From contig CACIPP010000006.1 of NCBI GenBank assembly GCA_902588515.1, positions 1 to 33,369 on the forward strand: 33,369 nt of DNA. The letters run 5' to 3'. Below the pieces are notes generated by a model. It saw nothing but the letters and a program-made list of their open reading frames with translations. It had not been told where the DNA came from and did no database searches. Numbering within the stretch: position 1 is the first letter of the stretch; the number at the start of each line of letters is the position of its first letter. The position numbers were made by a program, and so were the translations under genes. Below are positions 1-8,425 of the stretch, piece after piece. Origin of the DNA: GCA-002704185 sp902588515 (GTDB lineage: Bacteria; Pseudomonadota; Alphaproteobacteria; Pelagibacterales; Pelagibacteraceae).

Positions 1-951
1 TTTCGCAATGTCTGGATCTATTTTAATCTCGTTTTTGTAGTTTTTTAAACAATCTAATATTTTTGGTAATTCGATTTTTTTCATATGTGGACATAAATTA
101 CATGGTTTAATAAAGTTTATATTTGGATTTTCTATTTGTACATTGTCGCTCATAGAACATTCTGTTACCAAAAAGATATTTTTAGCTTTAGTATTTTTGA
201 CATGATTAATCATTGAACCTGTTGATCCAGTAAAATCTGATGCCGCTATTACATCAGGAGGACATTCAGGGTGAGATACAACTTCTAAGTCTTTAAATCT
301 AGACTTAATTTCTAAAATATCTTTTTTACTAAATTTTTCATGCACCTCACATTTACCTTTCCATGAAATTATTTTAACGTTTGTATTTAATGATACGTAT
401 TTTGCTAAATATTCGTCTGGTAAAAATATTACTTCATCTACACCCAATGACTCAACTACTTTGACAGCATTTGCGGATGTGCAACAAATGTCTGTTTCAG
501 ATTTAACATCAGCAGATGTATTTACATATGTTACAACAGGAACATCAGGATATTTTTTTTTTAACTTTCTTATGTCCTCTGCAGTAATAGATTCGGCTAA
601 TGAACAACCGGCATGCATATCAGGTAAATAAACTTTTTTTTCTGGAGACATAATTTTAGCTGTTTCTGCCATAAAGTGAACTCCGCACATAAGGATATTT
701 TTCTCTTTTACTTTAGATCCTTTGATTGCAAGACCTAAAGAATCGCCAACTACGTCAGCTATTCCATAAAAAATGTCTGGTGTTTGATAATTGTGTGCAA
801 GAATTACAAAATTATTTTCTTTTTTAATTTTATTTATTTGAAATATGTATGGAGCTAGAACTGGCCACTCCAAATCAGGTATTGATTTCTTTAATTTGTT
901 ATAAATTTCAGCTGTACCAGCCTTTACAGTATCATTAAATACAAGTTCCAT
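1..951 (-). CDS. nadA: Quinolinate synthase NadA, partial (C-terminus outside window)
   Basis: Quinolinate synthase condenses iminoaspartate with dihydroxyacetone phosphate to quinolinate, a step of de novo NAD synthesis, using a [4Fe-4S] cluster. The 317 codons present begin MELVFNDT and run off the left edge, so some tens of residues of a roughly 350-residue protein are missing. Visible family motifs are LAHNYQTPDI (about residues 51-60), MCGVHFMAET with cluster ligand Cys89, TGSTGSM, and LVTECSM with a second cluster cysteine. PCNLCPHMKK follows near the cut. The third ligand cannot be assigned with certainty in the truncated end. The gene reads away from the tRNA-Leu gene, and the 76 bases between them must hold both promoters. 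Confidence 0.95.
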   Translation of the reverse strand, partial: MELVFNDTVKAGTAEIYNKLKKSIPDLEWPVLAPYIFQINKIKKENNFVILAHNYQTPDIFYGIADVVGDSLGLAIKGSKVKEKNILMCGVHFMAETAKIMSPEKKVYLPDMHAGCSLAESITAEDIRKLKKKYPDVPVVTYVNTSADVKSETDICCTSANAVKVVESLGVDEVIFLPDEYLAKYVSLNTNVKIISWKGKCEVHEKFSKKDILEIKSRFKDLEVVSHPECPPDVIAASDFTGSTGSMINHVKNTKAKNIFLVTECSMSDNVQIENPNINFIKPCNLCPHMKKIELPKILDCLKNYKNEIKIDPDIAK

Positions 952-970
952 AATAGAATATTACCAGATT

Positions 971-999
971 ATATTATAATTTAATTATATTATTGTCAC
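971..999 (-). promoter_or_regulatory. Possible nadA promoter
   Basis: On the minus strand GTGACA (999-994) is followed after 17 bases by TAATAT (976-971). A better -10 hexamer, TATAAT (978-973), lies 15 bases from the same -35. This is a plausible sigma-70 promoter 20-25 bases upstream of the nadA start. In such AT-rich DNA, chance matches are common, so this is tentative. Confidence 0.35.
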
Positions 1000-1027
1000 A
1001 TTATTAAATATATAAACTGATTTTTAA

Positions 1028-1111
1028 GCGGTTATGCTGGAATTGGTAGACAGGCACGGTTGAGGGCCGTGTGGGTTTCCCGTGAGAGTTCGAGTCTCTC
1101 TAACCGCACCA
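1028..1111 (+). tRNA. tRNA-Leu (anticodon GAG)
   Basis: Acceptor strands GCGGTTA (1028-1034) and TAACCGC (1101-1107) pair over seven bases and are followed by discriminator A and an encoded CCA (1109-1111). The anticodon stem CACGG/CCGTG closes the loop TTGAGGG, giving anticodon GAG at 1062-1064, which reads CUC and CUU leucine codons. A long variable arm lies between the anticodon stem and the T-arm GAGAGTTCGAGTCTCTC, making this a class II tRNA as expected for leucine. The gene ends six bases before the stop codon of the convergent ATP-grasp gene, and no terminator is visible between them. Confidence 0.97.
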
Positions 1112-1116
1112 CAAAA

Positions 1117-2562
1117 CTAATAACCATTAATTACTAATGTATCTTTAGAGCCACCGCCTTTTGAGCTATTTACAATTGTACTCCCTTTTCGTAATGCAAC
1201 TCTTGTTAATCCACCAGCGGTAACGTACATATTTTTGCCAGTTAAAACAAATGGTCTTAAATCAACATGTCTTGGATCAATTCCATCTTTAGCGATAGTA
1301 GGGACCGTAGATAAAATTTCCAAAGGTTGAGCAATATAATTATCTGGTTTGCTTTTTATCTTTCTAATAAATTCATTTATCTCTTTTGCTGGAGCCTTAG
1401 GACCAATCATTATACCGCTTCCACCCGATCCATCAGTTGGCTTTACCACGAGCTTTTTCATATTTGCTATTACATAGTCTCTTTGTTTTTTATCACTGCA
1501 CAGAAATGTTTCAACTTGTCTTAATACTGGATGTTCTTTTAAGTAATATGAAATAATTTTTTCTACATATGCATAGACTGCCTTATCATCAGCTATACCA
1601 GTACCTGGTGCATTTAAAATACTAACATTACCTTTAATCCAACACTTAAATAATCCTGGAACACCAAGTACAGACTTTTTATAAAAAACTTTCGGATCTA
1701 AAAAATTGTCATCAATCCTTCGATAAATACAGTCTACTTTTAACGGACCTTTGACAGTTCTCATAAATACATTATCATTTTTTACGAAAAGATCTTTGCC
1801 TTCTACTAATGCAATTCCCATTTGCTCAGCTAGAAAGGAGTGTTCAAAATACGCTGAATTATAAATACCAGGAGTTAATACAACCATGTGAGGATCTTTT
1901 GTTTTCTTCGAAATACACTCTCTCATACAATTATATAATTTGTTTGTGTACTGGTGTATTGGGGAAACCCTATATCTCGTGAATAATTCAGGAAACACGT
2001 CATGCATTACCATTCTATTTTCTAACATATATGATACTCCAGACGGCACTCTAAGATTATCCTCTAAAACAAGATATTCTCCAAAAATATTTCTAATTAA
2101 ATCAATTCCCGATATATTTGACCAGGCTTTAAATTTTGGTGAGAAATTTTTACATTCCTTTAAATAATACTTAGATTTTAGGACAAGTTCTTTAGGTATG
2201 ATCCCATCTTTAAAAATTTTACCTTCATTATAAACATCGTCAATAAAAAGATTTAATGCTTTTGCTCTTTGGATCAATCCTTTAGATATTTTTATCCATT
2301 GTGATCTTGGAATTATTCTTGGAATTATATCTAATGGCCATTTCTTATCTTCTGCAACATTATTAGCAGCGTAAACTCGAAAATTTATTCCTCTAGCACT
2401 TATTGTACTTTGACAGTTTTTTTCAATTTCTTGTAGCTTTTTGTTTCCATATTTTTCTAAAATACTCGAAATTATTTTAGCGTGTTTTCTTAACTTGTTT
2501 TCATCAGTAAAATATCCGTCATACGATAGCTTCGCATTGTAATTTTTCCAAATTGAACTCAT
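1117..2562 (-). CDS. Circularly permuted ATP-grasp (type 2) protein, Anbu-associated
   Basis: This 481-residue protein belongs to the circularly permuted ATP-grasp family (formerly DUF404/DUF407), predicted to form amide or peptide bonds with ATP. Motifs in order: VLEDNLRVPSG (about 165-175), HSFLAEQMG (241-249), YRRIDD (280-285), a glycine-rich nucleotide loop KPTDGSGGSG (374-383) and RHVDLRPF (431-438). It is divergent from the Anbu peptidase at 2668, with 105 bases between the start codons. In other bacteria this family is encoded with Anbu, an alpha-E (DUF403) protein and a transglutaminase-like peptidase, a context proposed to make and break a peptide tag. Neither of the last two is next to it here, and the protein is too short to carry a fused alpha-E domain. 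The substrate is unknown. Confidence 0.88.
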   Translation of the reverse strand: MSSIWKNYNAKLSYDGYFTDENKLRKHAKIISSILEKYGNKKLQEIEKNCQSTISARGINFRVYAANNVAEDKKWPLDIIPRIIPRSQWIKISKGLIQRAKALNLFIDDVYNEGKIFKDGIIPKELVLKSKYYLKECKNFSPKFKAWSNISGIDLIRNIFGEYLVLEDNLRVPSGVSYMLENRMVMHDVFPELFTRYRVSPIHQYTNKLYNCMRECISKKTKDPHMVVLTPGIYNSAYFEHSFLAEQMGIALVEGKDLFVKNDNVFMRTVKGPLKVDCIYRRIDDNFLDPKVFYKKSVLGVPGLFKCWIKGNVSILNAPGTGIADDKAVYAYVEKIISYYLKEHPVLRQVETFLCSDKKQRDYVIANMKKLVVKPTDGSGGSGIMIGPKAPAKEINEFIRKIKSKPDNYIAQPLEILSTVPTIAKDGIDPRHVDLRPFVLTGKNMYVTAGGLTRVALRKGSTIVNSSKGGGSKDTLVINGY

Positions 2563-2667
2563 TACTTCATTATTTTAACATCAGATAATTAAACAATTGT
2601 TGAGTCTTTATACCTGCTATGCTAAAATATATTTGGACCTTAAATTAATATAAATTAGTTATCTCTC

Positions 2668-3390
2668 ATGACATATTGTATAGGTATTAAATCAAAAGAT
2701 GGCCTAGTATTTGCATCTGATTCAAGAACTAATGCTGGTTTAGACAACGTAAATATTTACTCAAAAATGCTCACATATGATGTCGGAGACAGAACAATTA
2801 TAATTGTAACTTCGGGGAATCTTGGGACATCTCAAGCTGTATTTAAATCTATTCAAAAGGATTTAAAAGATAACAAAAATAAGCTGAATTTAAATACATG
2901 TAAAGATTTTGATCAAATTGCATCTTACATTGGCTCTTTAAATGTCAAGCACTCCTCTCCGCAAGGAATAAACACAGATAATGTTTTATTAGGAGCAACG
3001 TTTATTGTTGGAGGTCAAATTAAAGGCCAGTCCATGGAATTACTATTAATCTATCCCCAGGGTAATTTTATAAAACCTGCAGATAGCAAACCATTTTTAG
3101 TAATTGGTGAGATAAAATATGGCAAACCAATTTTAGATAGAGTAATAACGCCAGATACAAAAATCGGCGATGCATCTAGATGTGCATTAATATCAATGGA
3201 CTCAACATTGCGTAGTGATTTGACTGTTGGACCTCCAATTGATTTTGCAGTTTATAAAAAAGATGAGAATAAAATTGCTTCTATCAAATGTTTGAATATT
3301 ACCGATCCTGAGTATACAGAAGTATGTAAAAAATGGTCAGAAACTATTCACAAGGTTTTTGATACGTTTCCAAGATTTGACTGGGAATAA
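2668..3390 (+). CDS. Anbu-type proteasome-like peptidase
   Basis: This is a 240-residue Ntn-hydrolase of the Anbu (ancestral beta-subunit) family, related to proteasome beta subunits and HslV. The N-terminus MTYCIGIK has no propeptide, so removal of Met1 exposes Thr2 as the nucleophile. Asp18 in FASDSRTNAG corresponds to the catalytic aspartate (mature position 17), and Lys33 lies where the catalytic lysine is expected. GDRTIIIVTSGN is also typical of the family. It probably assembles into a cytoplasmic ring-like oligomer, but the natural substrate is not known. It is divergent from the ATP-grasp gene. A candidate promoter with an extended -10 (TGCTATGCT, 2615-2623) and TTGTTG (2597-2602) lies upstream. 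Its stop is three bases from the convergent ygfZ stop. Confidence 0.9.
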   Translation: MTYCIGIKSKDGLVFASDSRTNAGLDNVNIYSKMLTYDVGDRTIIIVTSGNLGTSQAVFKSIQKDLKDNKNKLNLNTCKDFDQIASYIGSLNVKHSSPQGINTDNVLLGATFIVGGQIKGQSMELLLIYPQGNFIKPADSKPFLVIGEIKYGKPILDRVITPDTKIGDASRCALISMDSTLRSDLTVGPPIDFAVYKKDENKIASIKCLNITDPEYTEVCKKWSETIHKVFDTFPRFDWE

Positions 3391-3393
3391 ACA

Positions 3394-4239
3394 CTAAATG
3401 TTCAACCAGTTTTGCCTTAATAATTTTAATTTTTTATCACTAGAGGTAATTAATACATTGTCTGCATAATTTTTGAATTTTTCCATTTTAAAAATACCAA
3501 ACGCCGGTGTTTCGGAAACAACTTTACCAACAATTTGTTTTTCATAAAATATATTTTCGTCTAAGGTTAATGCATCTTTTGTTTCTATCTTAAATAATCG
3601 CCTAGAAATTTTGTCTTTTAAATTCATTCTAGCAGTATTTTCCTGACCAATATAACAACCTTTATCGAAGCTTATTGCATTAAGCTCTTTTAAATTGCAT
3701 TCCAATGAAAAATATTTTTCTTTTAAATTTTTTAAACATTCATCAACCATTCCAAAATTATTTAATAATTCGTAATAATAATCGGGTTTGTTAAATTTAA
3801 AATTTTTATCTTTACATAGATGTTTTATGTGATCATCCGAACATATTAAATAATTACCTAATTGTTTTATTCGAGGATCTTTGAAAATTATTTGTTTATC
3901 TAAATTAATTTTATTTGTATTTTTAAAGAATATACAATTTAAATTACTTTCTAGCTTAACAACTACTTCCATTCTTAGTTTATATAAATTAATCTTAGTA
4001 ATTAAGTCGTTTTTTAAGGAGCCATCTACAAGTAAATGGATTTTATTATCAATTTTAAACAAAATAAAATGATTTGATAATTTACCTTGTGGGTTTAATA
4101 AGGCCGAGTATATTGCTATTTCACTTTTTAATTGCGTGATGTCATTTGTGATTACATTTTGTAAAAACGTCTCTGCATCTTTACCAGATAAAGAAATAAT
4201 TGTTTTACTTTCTAACTTTGTAATGTAATTATCAATCAT
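3394..4239 (-). CDS. ygfZ: Folate-binding YgfZ/GcvT-like protein
   Basis: This is a 281-residue relative of the aminomethyltransferase GcvT, in the YgfZ (COG0354/IBA57) group that supports folate-dependent assembly or repair of iron-sulfur proteins. The diagnostic motif KGCYIGQE occurs at residues 193-200 with the conserved Cys195, followed by NTARMN. The N-terminal LNPQGKLSNHFI segment also fits the family. The start codon lies five bases from the start of the divergent dihydroorotase gene, so the promoters of both genes must overlap the opposite coding region. Confidence 0.9.
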   Translation of the reverse strand: MIDNYITKLESKTIISLSGKDAETFLQNVITNDITQLKSEIAIYSALLNPQGKLSNHFILFKIDNKIHLLVDGSLKNDLITKINLYKLRMEVVVKLESNLNCIFFKNTNKINLDKQIIFKDPRIKQLGNYLICSDDHIKHLCKDKNFKFNKPDYYYELLNNFGMVDECLKNLKEKYFSLECNLKELNAISFDKGCYIGQENTARMNLKDKISRRLFKIETKDALTLDENIFYEKQIVGKVVSETPAFGIFKMEKFKNYADNVLITSSDKKLKLLRQNWLNI

Positions 4240-4244
4240 AAACT

Positions 4245-5567
4245 ATGAACGCTAAAAACTCAGTTTTGCTTAAAAACGCAGAGTGTTTTATTAAAAATAA
4301 TTTTAATAAACTAGATATTTATATCAAAAATAACTTAATTCACAAAATTGATACTAACATTAATATTAAGACTGAAAATACTTATGATTGTACGGGATTA
4401 ACAATATTTCCTGGATTTATAGACACCCAAGTGCACTTTAGAGAACCTGGCAATCCTGAAAAAGAAACCTTGGAAAGCGGAAGTAAATCAGCAGTTTTAG
4501 GTGGCATAACCTCTGTATTCGAGATGCCAAATACATCTCCTCCAACGGACACTAAAGAAAATTTTGAAGATAAACTTAATAGAGCCAAGGATAGAATGTT
4601 CTGTAATTATGCATTCTACTTTGGAGCAACAGAAAAAAATTCTGAAAATTTAGAGTTTGTAAACAATCTAGAGGCATGCTGTGGTATCAAAATGTTTGTA
4701 GGCTCCTCCACTGGGAATCTTCTAATAAAAAACGATAAGTATATTGAGCAAGTTATTAAAAATTCGCCAAAGGTAGTAGCAATACATTCAGAAGACGAGA
4801 ATATGTTGGTCGATAGAATGAATTTTATAAAAAAAGGGGATGTTCGCTCGCATTATGAATGGAGAAATATTGACTGCGCTCTACATTCTTCAAAAAAATT
4901 AATATCGTATGCAAAAAAACATAAAAAAAAAATTCACATACTTCATATTTCAACTAAAGAAGAGATAGAGTATGCAAGAAATAATAAAGAGTATTTTACA
5001 TTAGAAGCCACACCTCAACACTTAACATTGCACGCTCCTGAATGCTACGAAAAATTAAATACTTTAGCACAAATGAATCCACCTATAAGAACAAAAGATC
5101 ATCTCGAGGGTATCTGGAAAGGGGTACAGGATAACATAATTGATATTATTGGATCAGACCATGCTCCTCATACAATAGAGCAAAAAAAAAATGAATATCC
5201 TAAAAGCCCGTCAGGCATGCCAGGTGTGCAAACTATCGGATTAATAATGTCAGATTATGCTTTACAAAAAAAAATTTCATTTCAACGTCTTGTTGATCTA
5301 TTGTGTAAAAATCCTTGCAAAATATTTGGTATTAAAAATAGGGGTGAAATTATGGAGGGTAATATCGCTGACCTAACAATCTACAAAATGAACGAGCCAT
5401 ATGTAATTAAAAATAATTGGATTGCGAGTAATTCTGGTTGGACGGCTTTTGATGGTATGAAAGTAAATATATCCCCATTTGGTACTGTTATTAACGGCAA
5501 TGTTGCTGTTTGGGATAATATGCTTAATGACAAAACAAGATTTGGAAAACCACTAGTTTTTAATTAG
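4245..5567 (+). CDS. pyrC: Dihydroorotase, class I (COG0044), with Gln in the HxH motif
   Basis: This amidohydrolase (440 residues) most likely interconverts carbamoyl-aspartate and dihydroorotate in pyrimidine synthesis. The metal-site elements are recognisable: DTQVHFREPG (60-69), the lysine expected to be carbamylated, Lys149, in IKMFVGSSTG, His181 in AIHSED, His234 in HILHIS, and Asp305 in GSDHAPHT. The first histidine of the usual HxH pair is replaced by Gln62 (codon CAA at 4428-4430), while His64 is kept. I recall the same DTQVHFREPG spelling in other bacterial COG0044 proteins, so it may be a subfamily trait rather than damage. Hydantoinase or allantoinase activity cannot be excluded from sequence alone. 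The 3' end overlaps the convergent phaR gene by eight bases. Confidence 0.88.
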   Translation: MNAKNSVLLKNAECFIKNNFNKLDIYIKNNLIHKIDTNINIKTENTYDCTGLTIFPGFIDTQVHFREPGNPEKETLESGSKSAVLGGITSVFEMPNTSPPTDTKENFEDKLNRAKDRMFCNYAFYFGATEKNSENLEFVNNLEACCGIKMFVGSSTGNLLIKNDKYIEQVIKNSPKVVAIHSEDENMLVDRMNFIKKGDVRSHYEWRNIDCALHSSKKLISYAKKHKKKIHILHISTKEEIEYARNNKEYFTLEATPQHLTLHAPECYEKLNTLAQMNPPIRTKDHLEGIWKGVQDNIIDIIGSDHAPHTIEQKKNEYPKSPSGMPGVQTIGLIMSDYALQKKISFQRLVDLLCKNPCKIFGIKNRGEIMEGNIADLTIYKMNEPYVIKNNWIASNSGWTAFDGMKVNISPFGTVINGNVAVWDNMLNDKTRFGKPLVFN

Positions 5568-5997
5568 ACTTGGTTAAATCTTTTGATTTGTTTGTTTTTT
5601 TATATCTATCTTTATCAATTTTACTATTAAAATATTCTTTGAAGTCAAATGGATTAAATTTTATCTCGCTATTAGGATTGTCGTCAAATAAGCGACTTGC
5701 ATTTGCAAAGTCAGTTACATTTTTTAAAAAAGTATAAGTATCATTTGTTTTATTCTTTTTGTGATTAATAATGAGTTTTTTTAATAGTTCCTCGGGTATG
5801 ATTTTTGATCCGCGAGTTTCTCGATCTAAGATTATTTGCGTAAGTACTAACGAGGTAATATCCTCGTTACTATTAGCATTGATTATTTTAAAATCTTCCT
5901 GATTTATAATTAAATTTACTATGTCCTCTTGCGTGATGTAAGTACTTGTGTCAGTATTGTATAATCTTCTATTGGCGTACTTTTTAATTTTTAACAT
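5560..5997 (-). CDS. phaR: PhaR-type polyhydroxyalkanoate regulator
   Basis: The N-terminus MLKIKKYANRRLYNTDTSTY is the hallmark of the PhaR/PhbR DNA-binding domain, followed by the second small domain (FKIINANSNEDITSLVLTQIILDRE). In other bacteria PhaR binds polyhydroxybutyrate and represses phasin and storage genes. I start at the ATG at 5997 because the family motif begins there. An in-frame ATG at 6030 would add 11 residues, but a TATATT -10-like element sits only a few bases upstream of it. The C-terminus is basic and low in complexity. The gene is divergent from the thiolase at 6050. No PHA synthase or phasin gene is in the window. Confidence 0.87.
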   Translation of the reverse strand: MLKIKKYANRRLYNTDTSTYITQEDIVNLIINQEDFKIINANSNEDITSLVLTQIILDRETRGSKIIPEELLKKLIINHKKNKTNDTYTFLKNVTDFANASRLFDDNPNSEIKFNPFDFKEYFNSKIDKDRYKKTNKSKDLTKSN

Positions 5998-6049
5998 AAG
6001 CAGAAATTTCTTTATTGAATAATTTTGCATTGCAATATATAAAATCCCG

Positions 6050-7165
6050 ATGTTTAATTCATCAGTTTATATAGTCGCAGCTCAACGCACTCAAATCGGA
6101 AAGAAGAATGGTGGCTTAAAAAATTTTTTGGCTCATGATCTTGGCTCACACGTAATCAAATCACTTATTAAAAAAATTCATCTGGAACCCAATAATATTG
6201 ATGAGGTTATTATGGGACAAGTTCTTACTGGAAATCAGGGTCAAAATCCGGCGCGACAAGCTGCAATTAATGCAGGAGTGCCAGTTGATAAAACCGCTTA
6301 CATAATAAATCAAGTTTGTGGATCAGGTTTAAGATCTGTGGCAAGCGCGTACCAGTCAATTTTACTAGGAGAAGCAGACATTGTATTAGCCGGAGGTCAA
6401 GAAAGCATGAGCAATACAGAAGACGAGGTTTTATTGAAAGACGGATTAGTAGATGCATTTGGATCTTATCATATGGGCATAACAGCAGAAAACGTTGCTG
6501 AAAAATGGCAGATTACAAGATCAATGCAAGACGAATTCTCCATTAACTCTCAGTCAAAAGCATTAAAGGCAATGAAAGAAAACAAATTTAAAGAAGAAAT
6601 AGCAGGAGGTCTTATAGACCATGATGATGATGAACACCCTAGGGCGGGATTGACATTAGAAAAATTAAACCAAATGAGTCCTGTATTTAAAAAAGATGGG
6701 ACCGTTACCGTAGCAAACTCTTCAGGCATTAATGATGGAGCTGCAGGAGTGGTAGTTATGAGCGAGAAGGAAACAAAAAAAAGAAGTCTTAAACCTCTTG
6801 CTAAAATTATTTCTTGGGCAACTTCTGGGGTAGAGCCTGCTGTAATGGGGACAGGTCCAATTCCCGCATCTAAAAAAGCTTTAAGCAAAGCAGGCTGGAC
6901 AATTAATGATGTTGATTTAGTAGAAGCTAATGAGGCTTTTGCAGCCCAAAGTCTTGCGGTGATGAAGGAGTTAAATATTCCAAAGGAAAAGCTAAATGTT
7001 AATGGTGGAGCAATTGCACTTGGACATCCAATAGGAGCAACAGGTACGAGAATACTGGTTACACTCATACACGAGATGAAAAGACGAAAATCTAAAAAAG
7101 GTCTAGCAACATTATGTATTGGCGGTGGCATGGGTATTTCAATGTGTATAGAAAATGTCATATAA
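6050..7165 (+). CDS. phbA: Acetyl-CoA acetyltransferase (biosynthetic thiolase), internally shortened
   Basis: This thiolase condenses two acetyl-CoA to acetoacetyl-CoA or runs the reverse cleavage. All catalytic elements are present: nucleophile Cys90 in NQVCGSG, NEAFA, His326 in ALGHPIGATG, and Cys356 in TLCIGGGMG. The protein has 371 residues against about 390 usually. The shortfall is in two places: SMSNTEDEVLLKDGL (119-133) lacks roughly 18 residues of the usual loop, and EEIAGGLIDHDDDEHPR lacks about seven. Both gaps keep the frame. The first removes the region known as the tetramerization loop in Zoogloea thiolase. It overlaps the enoyl-CoA hydratase gene by 11 bases, so the two are probably co-translated. 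Confidence 0.92.
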   Translation: MFNSSVYIVAAQRTQIGKKNGGLKNFLAHDLGSHVIKSLIKKIHLEPNNIDEVIMGQVLTGNQGQNPARQAAINAGVPVDKTAYIINQVCGSGLRSVASAYQSILLGEADIVLAGGQESMSNTEDEVLLKDGLVDAFGSYHMGITAENVAEKWQITRSMQDEFSINSQSKALKAMKENKFKEEIAGGLIDHDDDEHPRAGLTLEKLNQMSPVFKKDGTVTVANSSGINDGAAGVVVMSEKETKKRSLKPLAKIISWATSGVEPAVMGTGPIPASKKALSKAGWTINDVDLVEANEAFAAQSLAVMKELNIPKEKLNVNGGAIALGHPIGATGTRILVTLIHEMKRRKSKKGLATLCIGGGMGISMCIENVI

Positions 7166-7919
7166 AAACATAAAGACTCAATTAAAAAACAGTATTGGAA
7201 CAGTCACAATTTCTAGAGAGAAAGAAAAAAATTCATTAGATATTGAAACTTCAAAAGAAATTTATGAATCAATGGTTGAATTTGATAACAATAATTCAAT
7301 TAATTGTATCGTTATTGAGGGTAACTCTAAAATATTTTCCCCAGGCGCTGATATAAAAGAATTAAATGTATTGGACTCGAACTCAGCAAAATCAAAAGAA
7401 TTGTTTAAATACTTTGATAAGATTGAAGAAATAAAAATTCCAATCATAGCATCAATTGAAGGCTATGCTTTAGGAGGAGGATTGGAACTAGCTCTTATTT
7501 GCGATTTAATTATAGCCTCTAACAAAGCCAAGTTTGGTCAACCAGAAATCAATTTAGGATTAATACCTGGGATAGGGGGAACACAACGACTAAAAAGATA
7601 TATTGGAAAGTATCATGCCAATTTTATTTGTATGTCTGGAGAAATGATAACAGCACAACAAGCTTACGAATTTGGATTTGTCAGTAAGGTTTTAAATTCT
7701 GAAAAATATAAAGAAGAAAAAGATAAAATTATTAATAGTATTGCATCAAAACCTAGGGCGAGTTTGATTGAAATAAAAAGGCTCATAAAATTAGATAATC
7801 AAATAGCTGATGATTTAAAAGATGAACGAAATACTTTTTATAATTTATTAGATAGCGATAATAAGAAAATAGGTATCCAAGCTTTCATAGATAAAAAAAA
7901 TCCTAATTGGAAGAACTAA
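7155..7919 (+). CDS. Enoyl-CoA hydratase/isomerase family (crotonase) protein
   Basis: This 254-residue crotonase-fold protein shows both catalytic glutamates of a true hydratase: Glu111 in GGGLELAL and Glu131 in GQPEINLGLIPGIGGTQRL. The oxyanion-hole segments FSPGADI (61-67) and YALGGG (104-109) are also present. It would hydrate short enoyl-CoAs such as crotonyl-CoA. Its start lies inside the thiolase gene, which suggests the pair acts together on C4 acyl-CoA units. No 3-hydroxyacyl-CoA dehydrogenase is adjacent. The stop codon overlaps the convergent membrane-protein gene in the shared bases CTAA. Confidence 0.92.
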   Translation: MSYKNIKTQLKNSIGTVTISREKEKNSLDIETSKEIYESMVEFDNNNSINCIVIEGNSKIFSPGADIKELNVLDSNSAKSKELFKYFDKIEEIKIPIIASIEGYALGGGLELALICDLIIASNKAKFGQPEINLGLIPGIGGTQRLKRYIGKYHANFICMSGEMITAQQAYEFGFVSKVLNSEKYKEEKDKIINSIASKPRASLIEIKRLIKLDNQIADDLKDERNTFYNLLDSDNKKIGIQAFIDKKNPNWKN

Positions 7920-8425
7920 TACTTGTCCTCACAACCCCATCGTTTTTTATATCTTTTCCACTCTCGGTCGGATTGGACCATACTTACTCTCCCACCTTCT
8001 CCACGGGCCCATTTATCACCTGAAAGCGCTGAGTTCACAACTCTATCAATATCTGCACGATATGATTTATATTTTTTCTTACACGTATCAGGGCCGCTTA
8101 ATGTGATTACGAAGCTCACTAAGCAGTATATCCATAATATTGGGGCAAGTTTAAATTTTGAGAAATCTAAAAAAAATTTTTTATCATTATAAAAATAAAC
8201 TAAATACAAAGAGATAATTACTAAAAATATAGGATTAGCAATCCAATATAATCTGAAGCCACCAGTGCTTAAATATTTCAGTAATTCTACGGTCAACCAA
8301 TATAGAAATACTATTGCTCCTTCTATTAAAAATCCTATCCATAAACCTTCTTTATCACGAGTTTTTTTATGGTATGCGGCAGCTTTTTCTAAATATTTTA
8401 AGTTTTTATTTTTTAGCAATTCCAT
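7916..8425 (-). CDS. Uncharacterised three-helix membrane protein, paralogue B
   Basis: I recognise no family. The 169-residue protein has three hydrophobic segments (about 29-50, 59-79 and 93-110) and a charged C-terminal tail. It is a clear paralogue of the gene just upstream (8426-8911). The two share a YHKK-x-R-x-K N-terminal motif, a short DKK/DRKK loop between helices 2 and 3, a DTC motif just after helix 3 (Cys115), a K-x-YKS motif, and a C-terminal W-x2-YKK-x3-C ending in Cys165. By the positive-inside rule the tail would lie in the periplasm, where the two conserved cysteines could form a disulfide. Its ATG directly follows the stop codon of the upstream paralogue, with no gap. Confidence 0.8.
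   Translation of the reverse strand: MELLKNKNLKYLEKAAAYHKKTRDKEGLWIGFLIEGAIVFLYWLTVELLKYLSTGGFRLYWIANPIFLVIISLYLVYFYNDKKFFLDFSKFKLAPILWIYCLVSFVITLSGPDTCKKKYKSYRADIDRVVNSALSGDKWARGEGGRVSMVQSDREWKRYKKRWGCEDKY

Noticed and set aside
4911..4935. A-rich homopolymer runs, here in dihydroorotase and at many other places, as slippage or frameshift sites
   Set aside because: Runs of A and T are everywhere in this AT-rich DNA, and the affected frames continue with conserved sequence on both sides.
6550..7161. Long antisense open frame of 203 codons opposite the thiolase gene
   Set aside because: It mirrors the codon pattern of a clearly conserved thiolase on the other strand, has no recognisable domain and no start signal.
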